A DNA stretch of 64,000 bases from Arthrobacter sp. C2 (GTDB lineage: Bacteria; Actinomycetota; Actinomycetes; Actinomycetales; Micrococcaceae), in contig CP042428.1 of NCBI GenBank assembly GCA_024207135.1, positions 930,001 through 994,000 of the forward strand, in the 5' to 3' direction. Shown here piece by piece: positions 26,560-35,222 of this stretch; within the stretch, counting starts at the first letter, position 1; every line of letters begins with the position of its first letter. The notes beneath the pieces were generated by a model, which saw only the letters and a program-made list of their open reading frames with translations, was not told where the DNA came from and ran no database searches. The translations under genes and the position numbers were made by a program.

Positions 26560-28215
26560 TCAGAACCTCTTCAGGTAGTCGCCGGAAGTCACACGGATTC
26601 CGTTTTTGGTCAGGTAGGCCCCGATCTTCTTCGAGCCCAGGTAGGCCCAGGACCTGTGGCCGTCCCTGTCGGTGACCAGCACGCGGTTGTAGTTCTGGTC
26701 GGCCAGCGGCTTGTTGGGGTTGAAACGCTCCCACTTGTCCATGTTCACCACGGTCGCCCGGTAGCTGGCTGGCTTGATCTCCATCCGCTCGACAACCACC
26801 TTGTCAGCGGCGCTCTTGCTGGGGATGACGTAGGAGAGCCAGGTCTTGTTCGGCTGCAGGTACATGCGGTGCGAGGCGATCGTGGTCTTGGTTTCCTTCG
26901 AGGTCTTGCCCTTGAGGATGTAGTACGCCGACTGTCCCTTGCGCAGGGTTCCGTAGACGGCGAAGGAGTGCTGGCCTTCCTTGTCCAGATATTGGTTGGA
27001 GATCCAGCCGGTGCCCTTGGATGAGACCACGTTCGACCAGCCGTTGGCGGTCTTGAGGTAGGTGACGCGCTCGTTGGCCGGGACCTTGCCCAGGGACTTG
27101 TGCGAGGTGCCCGACCCCTTGCGGATGTTGACCGTTGCCGTGGTCCAGCGGTAGGTCGCCTTCGGTGCCGGGGGCTTGGCGGTGGTGGGGCCGATGGTGC
27201 TGGTGGACAGCGTGGAGGTCGGCACCCAGCCGTTGCCGTTGCCAGTCCGGATCCCGGTCCAGCCGCCGCTGGTGCGCAGCCACTCGACCTTGGCGCCCTT
27301 TTTCATCGAGGTGACCTTGGCGGACTTGTTGTTGGTGCCCGCGTACACGGCCTGCGTCGATTTCAGCCAGCGGTGCACGATGGCGGGATTGGTCTTGGAC
27401 AGGTGGGCGGACTCGATGTAGCCGGTCTTTCCCGACACCTTGACCTTGCTCCAGGACCCGGAGGCCGCGAGGTACTCGACCTTGGCACGGCGCTGGTAGA
27501 CCCCCAGCGATGCGCTGGTCTTCGATGCGCCCTGGCGCAGCGTGGTGAACCCGGTGGTGTAGCGGTGCGTGGCGGCCTGTGGCTTGGGTGCCGGCTTCTT
27601 GGCCGCGGGGGCGTTCTTGAGGTAGCTGGAGGCCACCCAGCCGGTCTTGCCCTTGTACTTGGTCTTGCTCCAGGTGCCGCTGGTTGCGGTGACGGTGATG
27701 GTGGTGTTCTTCGGGATGGTCGCCAACGCCTTGGTCTTGGTGCTCTTTCCCTGGCGCAGGTTGAGGTTGTTCTTGGTGATCTTTTGGGCGGAGGGCTTGG
27801 CTTTTGCCTGGGGACCGGACTTCTGGGGTGCCGGCTGCTTCGCGGCCGGTGCGTTCTTCAGGTACCGGGAGGCGACCCAACCGGTCTTGCCCTTGTACTT
27901 GGTCTTGCTCCAGGTGCCGATGGTCTCGGTGACGGTCAGAGCGGCGTTCTTCGGGATCACCAGCAGGACCTTGGCCTTGGCGCTGCGCGACTTGCGCAGG
28001 TTCAGGTTGTTGGTGGTGGCCTTCTTCAGGTTCACCTTTTTCGCGGCGATGCCCAGTGGCACACTGCCCATCGGTTCCAGCAGCCCCGGCATGGCCCACG
28101 ACGTTGTTGCTGCCGGAGCGAGGATCTGGCTGGTCGCCGGAGACATGAAACCGGTGCTGCTTCCCGTCACGGCGATGGCCAGTGCCAGCACGGCGGCGAT
28201 TCTTTTCTTTTGCAC
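26560..28215 (-). CDS. Secreted SH3b-gamma-glutamylcyclotransferase-like fusion S2
   Basis: A 551-residue exported protein, paralog of S1. The signal peptide VQKKRIAAVLALAIAVTGSS is followed by five SH3b domains (each with a GWV/GYI strand near its end) at roughly 68-400, and a C-terminal cyclotransferase-like domain (416-551) with AVYGTLRKGQ, VVVERMEIKP and VTSGDYLKRF. The catalytic-type Glu is conserved. S1 has only three SH3b domains, so the number of wall-binding modules has changed between copies. GTG at 28215 has a GGGGGAT ribosome site. A 256-base gap upstream likely holds its promoter; D2 follows after 2 bases. Confidence 0.75.
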   Translation of the reverse strand: MQKKRIAAVLALAIAVTGSSTGFMSPATSQILAPAATTSWAMPGLLEPMGSVPLGIAAKKVNLKKATTNNLNLRKSRSAKAKVLLVIPKNAALTVTETIGTWSKTKYKGKTGWVASRYLKNAPAAKQPAPQKSGPQAKAKPSAQKITKNNLNLRQGKSTKTKALATIPKNTTITVTATSGTWSKTKYKGKTGWVASSYLKNAPAAKKPAPKPQAATHRYTTGFTTLRQGASKTSASLGVYQRRAKVEYLAASGSWSKVKVSGKTGYIESAHLSKTNPAIVHRWLKSTQAVYAGTNNKSAKVTSMKKGAKVEWLRTSGGWTGIRTGNGNGWVPTSTLSTSTIGPTTAKPPAPKATYRWTTATVNIRKGSGTSHKSLGKVPANERVTYLKTANGWSNVVSSKGTGWISNQYLDKEGQHSFAVYGTLRKGQSAYYILKGKTSKETKTTIASHRMYLQPNKTWLSYVIPSKSAADKVVVERMEIKPASYRATVVNMDKWERFNPNKPLADQNYNRVLVTDRDGHRSWAYLGSKKIGAYLTKNGIRVTSGDYLKRF

Positions 28216-28471
28216 TCGGATCCCCCATTGGTCCTGTTTTGCCCGATGCCGTGCACGGCCGCGGTGGCGGCCCCGGCGACGGCACATGATCAACCATACG
28301 TGCGACGAATGGACGATCTGCATTTGCACGCGATCGTTACGGATCAATGTACTGACTTTTGCGACGCGTTGGTAGTGGCCAGAAGCGCCAAGGCAAGTTG
28401 TGAAGTTCTGCCATCAACTGTGCGGAATACCGGCACGCCCGGCGCAGCGGCGGGCTGCCGGGCCGCCGCCT

Positions 28472-29443
28472 TCAGGCTCCCGTGGCGTGGTTCCCGAACC
28501 TGCGGATGCCGGTCACCGACTCGCGCAACACCGCGGTGTCCAACTCGAACCCGATGGCCAGCGGCTCGGTGCGCCCCTCCGCGGTGGGCGCGCCGTTGAC
28601 CGTGAACGTTCCGGCGAGCAGGTCGGCATCCAGGGCGCGCGAAACCCAGAAGCGGTGGACCAGCCGGTAGCACCCGCTCTCCACGTTCCCCTCGCCCCCG
28701 TGCACCTCGGCGGGGTAGCGGGTCCCGGTGCCGGGGTCCCCCAGCTCCAGCCCGAGTTCGACCGCACCGAGAGTCTCGTGGCTCCGTCGGTGCCAGCTCA
28801 GGGCGTCCTCGTGGGCCCCGCGCAGGTTCAGGTAGTCGAAGGACAACAGCACCCCGGTGCTGTGCACCGTCGCGGTTCCCAGATGCAGCACTTCGTGCGC
28901 GTCGTGGTGCAGCACCCTGCCCAGGGGCACCGTGGCGCCCACTTCGTCGAGCCGCGGCCCGAAGCGTTCCTCCTCCTGGTCCCGGGTGAGCTCGTCTGCT
29001 TCCAGCATCCGGGCCCAGTCCTCCGGGTCCCCCGGGTCGAACGGCACCTCGCGATACAGCGGGCCTTCCAGGAACGAGTGGCCCGTCCAGGCCCGGTGCC
29101 CCAGGCCCAGGTCCTCGAGTGCGTCGTGCACCGCGTCGGAGGCGGCCAGCAACTCGGTGTCTTCATGCTCCGGGCCAAGGGCGGCGTCGAAGTCCGGCTC
29201 GCGGGTCCCCAGCACCTGCAGGTAACCGTGCAGCGCTGTGTTCAGGCCTGAGATCGCGGATTCGAAGGCATGCTTGCCAGCCCGGGCGTCCGGGGCCCTG
29301 TCATCGAATTCAAAGGACAAGGCGCTAAGGAAGGGTAGGCCGTTCCGGGTGCCGCCCGACATCCTGCCGAAGGAAACCGTCCCGGCCTCCTGCTCCGGCG
29401 TGTTTTCCCCGTCGGGATCCCCGTGGCCTGGGCGTTCGCTCAT
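28472..29443 (-). CDS. Unknown protein X1 of the duplicated module
   Basis: A 323-residue acidic, signal-less protein, family not recognised, paralog of X2 (and of X3 in its C-terminal half). Shared segments include GATVPLGRVLHHDAHEVL and AGTFTVNGAPTAEGRTEPLA. The N-terminal half is helical and contains ISGLNTALHGYLQVL, matching IPALNAALLAYAHAL in X2. ATG at 29443 has a GGAAGGA site. It lies upstream of S2 and D2 in the same direction, as X2-X3 lie upstream of S1-D1. No catalytic motif stands out. Confidence 0.65.
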   Translation of the reverse strand: MSERPGHGDPDGENTPEQEAGTVSFGRMSGGTRNGLPFLSALSFEFDDRAPDARAGKHAFESAISGLNTALHGYLQVLGTREPDFDAALGPEHEDTELLAASDAVHDALEDLGLGHRAWTGHSFLEGPLYREVPFDPGDPEDWARMLEADELTRDQEEERFGPRLDEVGATVPLGRVLHHDAHEVLHLGTATVHSTGVLLSFDYLNLRGAHEDALSWHRRSHETLGAVELGLELGDPGTGTRYPAEVHGGEGNVESGCYRLVHRFWVSRALDADLLAGTFTVNGAPTAEGRTEPLAIGFELDTAVLRESVTGIRRFGNHATGA

Positions 29444-29602
29444 CGTTTTTGCGTCCTTCCGGGGTCCGGAACACTGTTTTGCCCGATCCTAACAGCGATG
29501 CCGCCGGATCCCGGGCGCCACCGCCGCAGGCCAGACATGGCACTGCCCCCGGGTCCGGGCACGAATCGCGTGCGCGGCATCGGGGGCAGGCGGCGAAGCG
29601 GC

Positions 29603-29923
29603 CTAGTTCAGCCCGTCCTTGGGAATGGAGAGGTCATCGACGCGGTTCAGTTCCTCGATGTTCACGTCCTTGAAGGTCACGATGCGCACCGACTGCACGA
29701 AGCGGCCGGTGCGGTAGACATCCCAGACCCAGGCGTCGGTGAGCGTGAGGTCGAAGAAGACCTCGCCGTCGGCCGAGCGGGTCTTGAGGTCCACGTTGTT
29801 GGCCAGGTAAAAACGCCGCTCGGTTTCCACGACGTAATTGAAGAGGTTCGCCACGTCCTTGTATTCGCGGTAAAGCTGCAGCTCGAGTTCCGCTTCGTAG
29901 TTTTCCAGGTCTTCGGCACTCAT
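29603..29923 (-). CDS. DUF2469 family protein
   Basis: A 106-residue acidic protein of the actinobacterial DUF2469 family, recognisable by MSAEDLENYEAELELQLYRE and by the Phe-rich middle (FNYVVETERRFYLANNV). It overlaps the rnhB stop with its ATG at 29923, behind a GGGGAG site, and the pair rnhB-DUF2469 is conserved in actinobacteria. Function is unknown. It is the last gene before the inserted duplicated module. Confidence 0.92.
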   Translation of the reverse strand: MSAEDLENYEAELELQLYREYKDVANLFNYVVETERRFYLANNVDLKTRSADGEVFFDLTLTDAWVWDVYRTGRFVQSVRIVTFKDVNIEELNRVDDLSIPKDGLN

Positions 29924-30660
29924 GGTGTTCTCCCCTCGCCCTTCGCCTTGGTGGTAGGTCCCGGCGGCTTGGGTGTCAGCTGCCAGGTCTTGCGGTGGTA
30001 CTCGCTCGCGCCGTGCGCGAGGATGCCCGCCCGGTGGGCGGCGGTGCCATACCCCTTGTTCTGTATCCAACCGTACGCCGGGTAATCGCGATCGTAACCA
30101 TCCATGAGGTCGTCACGTTCGACTTTGGCCAAAATGGAGGCCGCGGCGATGGACAGCGCCAGCAGGTCGCCCTTGACCAAGGTGCGGACGGGGATCAGCA
30201 GCCCGTCGATGTCCGCCGGTTTCCCGAACCCGGGCACCAGGGAATCGAGCAGCGTGGGTTGGACGGTAGCCGAGAGCCAGTCGAGGTTGCCGTCCAGCAG
30301 CACCGCGTCGGCCTGCTGCACCCGGTGCGCCGCGATGGCGGCGCGGTGGCCGGCCAGCCGCAGCGCAGGCACCAGGCCCAGGGCGTCGATTTCCGCGGCG
30401 CTGGCGTGCCCCACGCCCCAGGCCGCGGCCCAGGACTTGATCGCCGGGGCCAGTTCGTGGCGCACGGCGTCGGAGAGCAGCTTCGAATCCCGCACCCGGG
30501 GCAGTTCGGGAACCGCCGCGGGGTCGATCACGACGTAGCCCACGGACACCGGTCCGGCCAGCGAACCGCGTCCCACCTCGTCGGCGGCGCCGATGAAGCG
30601 GTGGCCGCCGGCGGCCGCCAGGGCCAGTTCGTGTTGCAGGGTCGGTGCCACCGAGCTCAT
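29920..30660 (-). CDS. rnhB: Ribonuclease HII
   Basis: Removes RNA from RNA/DNA hybrids and misincorporated ribonucleotides. The 246-residue protein has the catalytic GAADEVGRGSLAGP (D27, E28), VRDSKLLS, the DGNLDWL acidic segment and the AAASILAKVERD signature. ATG at 30660 overlaps the lepB stop as ATGA, and the 3' end overlaps DUF2469. Confidence 0.95.
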   Translation of the reverse strand: MSSVAPTLQHELALAAAGGHRFIGAADEVGRGSLAGPVSVGYVVIDPAAVPELPRVRDSKLLSDAVRHELAPAIKSWAAAWGVGHASAAEIDALGLVPALRLAGHRAAIAAHRVQQADAVLLDGNLDWLSATVQPTLLDSLVPGFGKPADIDGLLIPVRTLVKGDLLALSIAAASILAKVERDDLMDGYDRDYPAYGWIQNKGYGTAAHRAGILAHGASEYHRKTWQLTPKPPGPTTKAKGEGRTP

Positions 30661-31373
30661 TTGCTGGCCGGGGCCGGGACGTTGGCGAAGACCTCGTGGT
30701 GCCCGGAGATCGAACCGAGGCGGCCCAGAGGCCAGGAAATCACCGCGGCCCGGCCCTCGACGGAGGAGATATCCACGAAGCCGCCCTGCAGCTCCTCGTG
30801 GTAGCGGGAGTCCGCGGAGGCCGCGCGGTGGTCCCCCATGACCCAGAGCTTGCCCTCGGGCACGGTCTTGGTGAATTCGGAGTCCGAGGGGTTGTCGCCC
30901 GGGAAGATGTAGGGCTCGGTGATGGCCGTGCCGTTGACGGTCAGCTTGCCGTCGGCGGAGCAGCAGGCCACGGTGTCCCCCGGCATGCCGATGATCCGCT
31001 TGATCAGGTGCTGATTGGACGGGTCCGGCACGAGGCCGACGAAGGTGAAGAATTCGGTCACCGGGTTGGTGGCCGTGGCGGGGATCGGAGGCAGCCAGCC
31101 CTCCTCGTCGCGGAAGACCACCACATCGCCGCGGTTGAGCTCGAAGGGGCCAGGCGCCATGAGGTTGGCAAAGATGCGGTCGTTGACCTGCAGCGTTTCT
31201 TCCATCGATCCCGAGGGGATGTAGAAAGCACGGAAGAAGAACGTCTTGACGACCAGTGAGATCACCAGGGCGACCACGACGATGATCAGGACCTCGCGGA
31301 CCGCTGCCCATACGGGATTTCTTTTCTTGCCCGGTTGCTCCGGTGTTGCGGCTGGGTCGCTGGCGTGGCTCAC
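30657..31373 (-). CDS. lepB: Signal peptidase I (first of two)
   Basis: A membrane-bound peptidase that cleaves signal peptides of exported proteins. In 238 residues there is one transmembrane helix (about 24-44), the nucleophile S56 in IPSGSMEETL, and the general base K125 in HLIKRIIGMPGD, plus the VMGDHRAASADSR box near the end. The GTG at 31373 gives the usual short cytoplasmic N-terminus. A second copy lies at 36187-36843, split from this one by the protease insertion. Confidence 0.95.
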   Translation of the reverse strand: MSHASDPAATPEQPGKKRNPVWAAVREVLIIVVVALVISLVVKTFFFRAFYIPSGSMEETLQVNDRIFANLMAPGPFELNRGDVVVFRDEEGWLPPIPATATNPVTEFFTFVGLVPDPSNQHLIKRIIGMPGDTVACCSADGKLTVNGTAITEPYIFPGDNPSDSEFTKTVPEGKLWVMGDHRAASADSRYHEELQGGFVDISSVEGRAAVISWPLGRLGSISGHHEVFANVPAPASK

Positions 31374-31509
31374 GTGGGTGCAGGCCCTTTCAAGTTCTTG
31401 TCTCTGGCAATGCGGGCCGCACCCGCACCCGCCCGCCCCTTCGGGCAGGCGGAAACGAATCACGATCCTTCAGCTACCACCCTACGTCGCACGGCCAGTG
31501 GGAGCCGTA

Positions 31510-31541
31510 TGGCGCGCCTGCGGATGCCGCAAGGCGCGCCA
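31510..31541 (-). terminator. Hairpin after the prodomain lipoprotein gene
   Basis: TGGCGCGCCT-GCGG and CCGC-AAGGCGCGCCA form a 14-bp stem with one bulged base. It lies 17 bases beyond the stop of the leftward lipoprotein gene. No U-run is seen, so termination strength is uncertain. Confidence 0.55.
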
Positions 31542-31557
31542 CACACCATGGTGCGGT

Positions 31558-32118
31558 CTAGCTGGTGCTCGCAGCCGGGGAAGCCGGACCGGCCGATTCC
31601 TCGAAGACCAGCGAGATGCCGCCGGTGACGTCGGCGGAGGCCAGGCCCTTCTTGACGGTTTCAAGCTGGGCCGGGTCCACGGCCAGGGTGATCGATCCGT
31701 TGCGCCCGGAGGGGACGTAGCGGTGGATGGCGGTGGCGACGGCTCCGCCCTGCTCGCGCTGCCAGGCCATGATCTTGCCGATCGCGGCGTCGAGTTCGGC
31801 CGCGTTGTACTTGGCCAGGTGCGCCACCGCGCCGGCCTCGGTGACGGTGGCCTCGGCGGCCTTGTCGGTGACCGCCACGTGCAGCTTGTCCTCGGCGATC
31901 CATGCCTCGGAGTACTTGTCCCCCAGGGTGTCCTTGAGGGTTTCATTGAGTTGGAGCAATTGGGGGTCCTGGCTCTGCTCGGGCGCGCTGCTGACGGATG
32001 TCGAAGCTGTCGGGTCGGACGAAGCCGGGGATCCGGCCTCGGATCCGCAGGCCGAAAGCAGCAGCGCCGCGGCCAATGCGGCCCCGCCCAGGGCAACGCG
32101 TGTCGTGGGGTTCTTCAT
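31558..32118 (-). CDS. Lipoprotein resembling a free-standing streptogrisin-type protease propeptide
   Basis: A 186-residue lipoprotein (lipobox LSAC, C24). After a Ser/Thr-rich linker, the domain at about 65-180 reads like the alpha-lytic-protease prodomain: LGDKYSEAWIAEDKLHVAVT, EAGAVAHLAKYNAAELDA and a final SLVFEES strand. There is no protease domain after it. It sits directly downstream of the secreted protease gene at 32280-35222, so a folding-helper or inhibitor role for that protease is the inference; it could equally serve other secreted proteases. Start at ATG 32118. Confidence 0.65.
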   Translation of the reverse strand: MKNPTTRVALGGAALAAALLLSACGSEAGSPASSDPTASTSVSSAPEQSQDPQLLQLNETLKDTLGDKYSEAWIAEDKLHVAVTDKAAEATVTEAGAVAHLAKYNAAELDAAIGKIMAWQREQGGAVATAIHRYVPSGRNGSITLAVDPAQLETVKKGLASADVTGGISLVFEESAGPASPAASTS

Positions 32119-32196
32119 GTGTGATGACCACCTTCTTCTTCGGGCCGAGTCTAGGGGCCCATCTGGGGTGTTTGCTGACAGGCTCGTGGGAAAAGC

Positions 32197-32246
32197 GGAG
32201 GGGGCCTCCCAGGGAATTGCAAGCAATTCCGCGAAAGGCCCCCGCG
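32197..32246 (-). terminator. Hairpin between protease and lipoprotein genes
   Basis: On the minus strand GGGGGCCT and AGGCCCCC form an outer stem and GGAATT/AATTCC an inner stem across an asymmetric internal loop. It lies about 35 bases past the protease stop and likely ends or attenuates its transcript. Confidence 0.6.
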
Positions 32247-32279
32247 CTCATGGGTTCCGGCTAGCCGAGAACCGCATGG

Positions 32280-35222
32280 TTAGGCACCGTGGTGCCCCTT
32301 GGTGTTCTTGCGGCGGAAGAGCAGGAACGCTCCGCCTGCGACCAGCAGGACGCCGCCGGTGGCGATGAACGGCAGTGCGGCGTTCGGGCCGGTGTTGGCC
32401 AACGGGTCGCTGTCGTTGTCATCGTCGTTGGTGTTGCCCTGCGGGGCCACCGGTGCCTTGGAAGGCTCCGGATCCTGGCTTGGCTTCGGCGACGCGGTCG
32501 GGGCCTCGGAAGGCTCCGGCGACGCCGTTGGCTCCTCGGTCGGTTCCGGCTTCGGCTCGGCAGCCAGGGTGAAGGAGATCGATGCGGATGCCGAGGCAAC
32601 CTCGTCGATAACCTGCACGGCGGTGACCTTGTGGTCGCCGGACTTGAGGTCGGCCGGAACCAGGACGGTCCAGGCGCCGTCGGCAACCGTTGCGGTGAGC
32701 TCGGTGTCGCCGATGGTCACCTTGATGATGGCACCGTTGATGCCGAAGCCGCTGACGGTCTTCGGGGCCTCGTCGAAGGCGAACTTCTGGCCGTCTTCAG
32801 GGGATTCGATCGACGGGGCGACCGGGACGACCTTGAAGCTGGACTTGGCGGCGGCCGAGGTGGTTTCCCCGACGCTCTGCACGGCGGTGACGCTGTGCGA
32901 CCCGTAGGACAGGGCAGCATCGTCTTCCAGCGTGAATCTCCACTTGCCGTCGTTGCCGACGGTGACCAGCTGCGTGGCAGCCGCGGAGGCCTGCTCGGCA
33001 TCGGGCAGGGTCAACTTGACCTCGGCACCGGCGACGCCGGTACCGGCAATCGCCTTCTGTGCCTCGGTGTAGGTCTTGCCGTTGGCCGGGGTGGTGATGG
33101 CCGGGGCGTCAAGCTGGATCTTGAAGGCGCTGGAAACTGCCTTGGAGGTCTGGCCGTCGCGCGCCTGGGTGGCGGAAATCGAGTAGTCGCCGTATGACAG
33201 TGCCTCGGTGAGCTTGACGCTCCAGCTGCCGTCGGCTGCGACCTTGGCGGTGCCGGTGGCATCGCCGGTGAGGGTCACGGTGGCTCCGGCAACACCGGTG
33301 CCCGAGATGGTGGACACCGGTGCGTTGAGCGTGGCGTCGTTCTTCGGGGTGGTGATCGCCGGGGCGCCGATGACGACGTTGAACGATCCTGCGGTGGTCT
33401 CGGACTCGTTGAAGCCGTTGATCGTCTGCAGGGTGAAGTCGAACTTGCCGAACGTGGAAGGTGCCTTGAAGCTGAACTTGCCGTTGGCAACCTTGGCCTT
33501 GGCGATTTCCTTGCCGCCCGAAACAACCTTGACGGTCGAGCCGGATGGTGCGCTTGCCACGGTGCCGTTGAGGGTTTCACCCGCCGAGACGTTCGAGCCG
33601 TTTGCCGGGGTGGCGATGGCGGGGGCGTTCAATGACAACGCGATGGAGTAGCCGGCGGTGTGCGCAAGTCCGTCCTTGATATCGGTGAAGTATGCACGTC
33701 CCCCGTCATATGGGGAGACAGCGCTGGTTATACCGACTGCCTTGTTGCCCGCGATAACGGATCCGCCCGAGTCACCCTGGAAAGCCTTTTCGCTTCCACC
33801 TGGGTTCACCATGCCAAAACCACGAACACCGCGAACATCATTGTTGAATCCACCCACTAGGAAGATTCCGACTTCGTCCACAGTTCCGCACGTCCACCCG
33901 GTAGTACGGCCAGACTTGCAAATATTTGTCCCGTCGACAGCCGTTGACACTCCGGTTACCCTGGTGCCGGAATCCCGTTCGTCAGCACCCTTCCAGTCGG
34001 AAACCATGGCCTTCAGGTTCAGATCCTTATTGATCTTGTCGATGACCGAGATATCGGTACCGACATTGCCCGGATCCTGTGCCTGTGGATCATTAACCGG
34101 TGAGTCATCGACACCGCCGAACTGCGAAAAACCGAATGTGCCAAGGTCAGCACCAACCGCGATCGGATTGTTCTTTCCGTCGTGTTCAATGATCTTCACA
34201 TCGGTGATTTCACCGTCGTGGCTGCAGTGACCGGCGGAAATAACTGCCGGCGCACCGGCTGCGTTGAACCCATTGAACCCGATTGAGCACAAAGAAACCT
34301 CAGTCGGGCTCGTTTGCGCTCCATAGCCCATGCCGCCCAACACGTCGTTGTCTGCAGCAGCCTTTGCCGGACCTTCTGCGCTCTCGATGGTGACCTTGGT
34401 GTACTTCGATGCGAATTGCTCCGGTGTGAGCTTCGCATTCTTGAACTGAACATCCTCGGCGCCAGCGCTTTCCTTCGCCTTGCGGTCATCCAGCTTCGCA
34501 GCACCACCGGTCCGGATGACGTAATTGCCGTCGCCGTCCTTCATGATTGCCTGAAGTTTCGAAACTGTCTTTGAATCGACGCTGTCTACGTAGGCCTGAA
34601 AGAGGGATTCCGCACTCTTCGGCCTGACCTTTGCCTCCGTTTTAGGCAAGACCGGCTCAACGGTCTCCTGGTACTTAGGCGTCTCAGCAACTTCTTTTTT
34701 CATCTGAGACTGAACATCGCTGGTTTCGGGAGCGCCCGTGGCGTCGACCTTTTCGGGAGCCACGGATGCTTCGATCTCGGGTTCGGCCACGATGTTGAGT
34801 TCAACGTCGGTGCCCTCGGTCAGCTCGTCGAGCTTCTCGGTGACGTTCTTGAGCGACGATGCCGCCACGGTGACGTTGATCTTGTTCTCAGCAATTGCAA
34901 AGTCAGCAACAAGCTTTGACTGCTTCAATTCCTTGGTGAGCGAATCAACAACCGCGCTCAGCTCACCGTTCTTGTAGAACTCTTCGATGGTGATGCCGAG
35001 ATCGCGTTCAACGGCTTCCTCCAGACCGTCTGGCAGCGCGGCCTGATTCGCATCCGTTGACGCTTCGGTGGTGGGTGCCGCCGAAGTTTCCGTGGATACA
35101 GGTTCGGGGCTTGCCGTGGTGGTGGCGATTGCCGGCGCAGCGAAGCTGCTGCCGATCACCAACGCCGTGGTCGCGGCAGCGATGCTGCCCCGCTTTAGTA
35201 GAGCACGTGATGAATCGTGCAT
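32280..35222 (-). CDS. Cell-wall-anchored chymotrypsin-fold serine protease with Ig-like domains
   Basis: A 980-residue secreted protein. After the signal peptide (about 1-33) comes a prodomain-like stretch (62-150; LEEAVERDLGITIEEFYKNG). The S1-family protease domain (about 300-530) keeps H332 (ISAGHCS), D390 (VGTDISVID) and S485 (FQGDSGGSV). Four bacterial Ig-like repeats follow (about 533-890), each opening like APAITTPANG, then a Pro/Glu/Ser-rich spacer, and a sortase signal LANTG (941-945) with hydrophobic helix and RRK tail. LAxTG suits a class E sortase. ATG at 35222 has a GGGAG site. The N-terminal third looks less G/C-rich than its surroundings. Substrate unknown. Confidence 0.88.
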   Translation of the reverse strand: MHDSSRALLKRGSIAAATTALVIGSSFAAPAIATTTASPEPVSTETSAAPTTEASTDANQAALPDGLEEAVERDLGITIEEFYKNGELSAVVDSLTKELKQSKLVADFAIAENKINVTVAASSLKNVTEKLDELTEGTDVELNIVAEPEIEASVAPEKVDATGAPETSDVQSQMKKEVAETPKYQETVEPVLPKTEAKVRPKSAESLFQAYVDSVDSKTVSKLQAIMKDGDGNYVIRTGGAAKLDDRKAKESAGAEDVQFKNAKLTPEQFASKYTKVTIESAEGPAKAAADNDVLGGMGYGAQTSPTEVSLCSIGFNGFNAAGAPAVISAGHCSHDGEITDVKIIEHDGKNNPIAVGADLGTFGFSQFGGVDDSPVNDPQAQDPGNVGTDISVIDKINKDLNLKAMVSDWKGADERDSGTRVTGVSTAVDGTNICKSGRTTGWTCGTVDEVGIFLVGGFNNDVRGVRGFGMVNPGGSEKAFQGDSGGSVIAGNKAVGITSAVSPYDGGRAYFTDIKDGLAHTAGYSIALSLNAPAIATPANGSNVSAGETLNGTVASAPSGSTVKVVSGGKEIAKAKVANGKFSFKAPSTFGKFDFTLQTINGFNESETTAGSFNVVIGAPAITTPKNDATLNAPVSTISGTGVAGATVTLTGDATGTAKVAADGSWSVKLTEALSYGDYSISATQARDGQTSKAVSSAFKIQLDAPAITTPANGKTYTEAQKAIAGTGVAGAEVKLTLPDAEQASAAATQLVTVGNDGKWRFTLEDDAALSYGSHSVTAVQSVGETTSAAAKSSFKVVPVAPSIESPEDGQKFAFDEAPKTVSGFGINGAIIKVTIGDTELTATVADGAWTVLVPADLKSGDHKVTAVQVIDEVASASASISFTLAAEPKPEPTEEPTASPEPSEAPTASPKPSQDPEPSKAPVAPQGNTNDDDNDSDPLANTGPNAALPFIATGGVLLVAGGAFLLFRRKNTKGHHGA

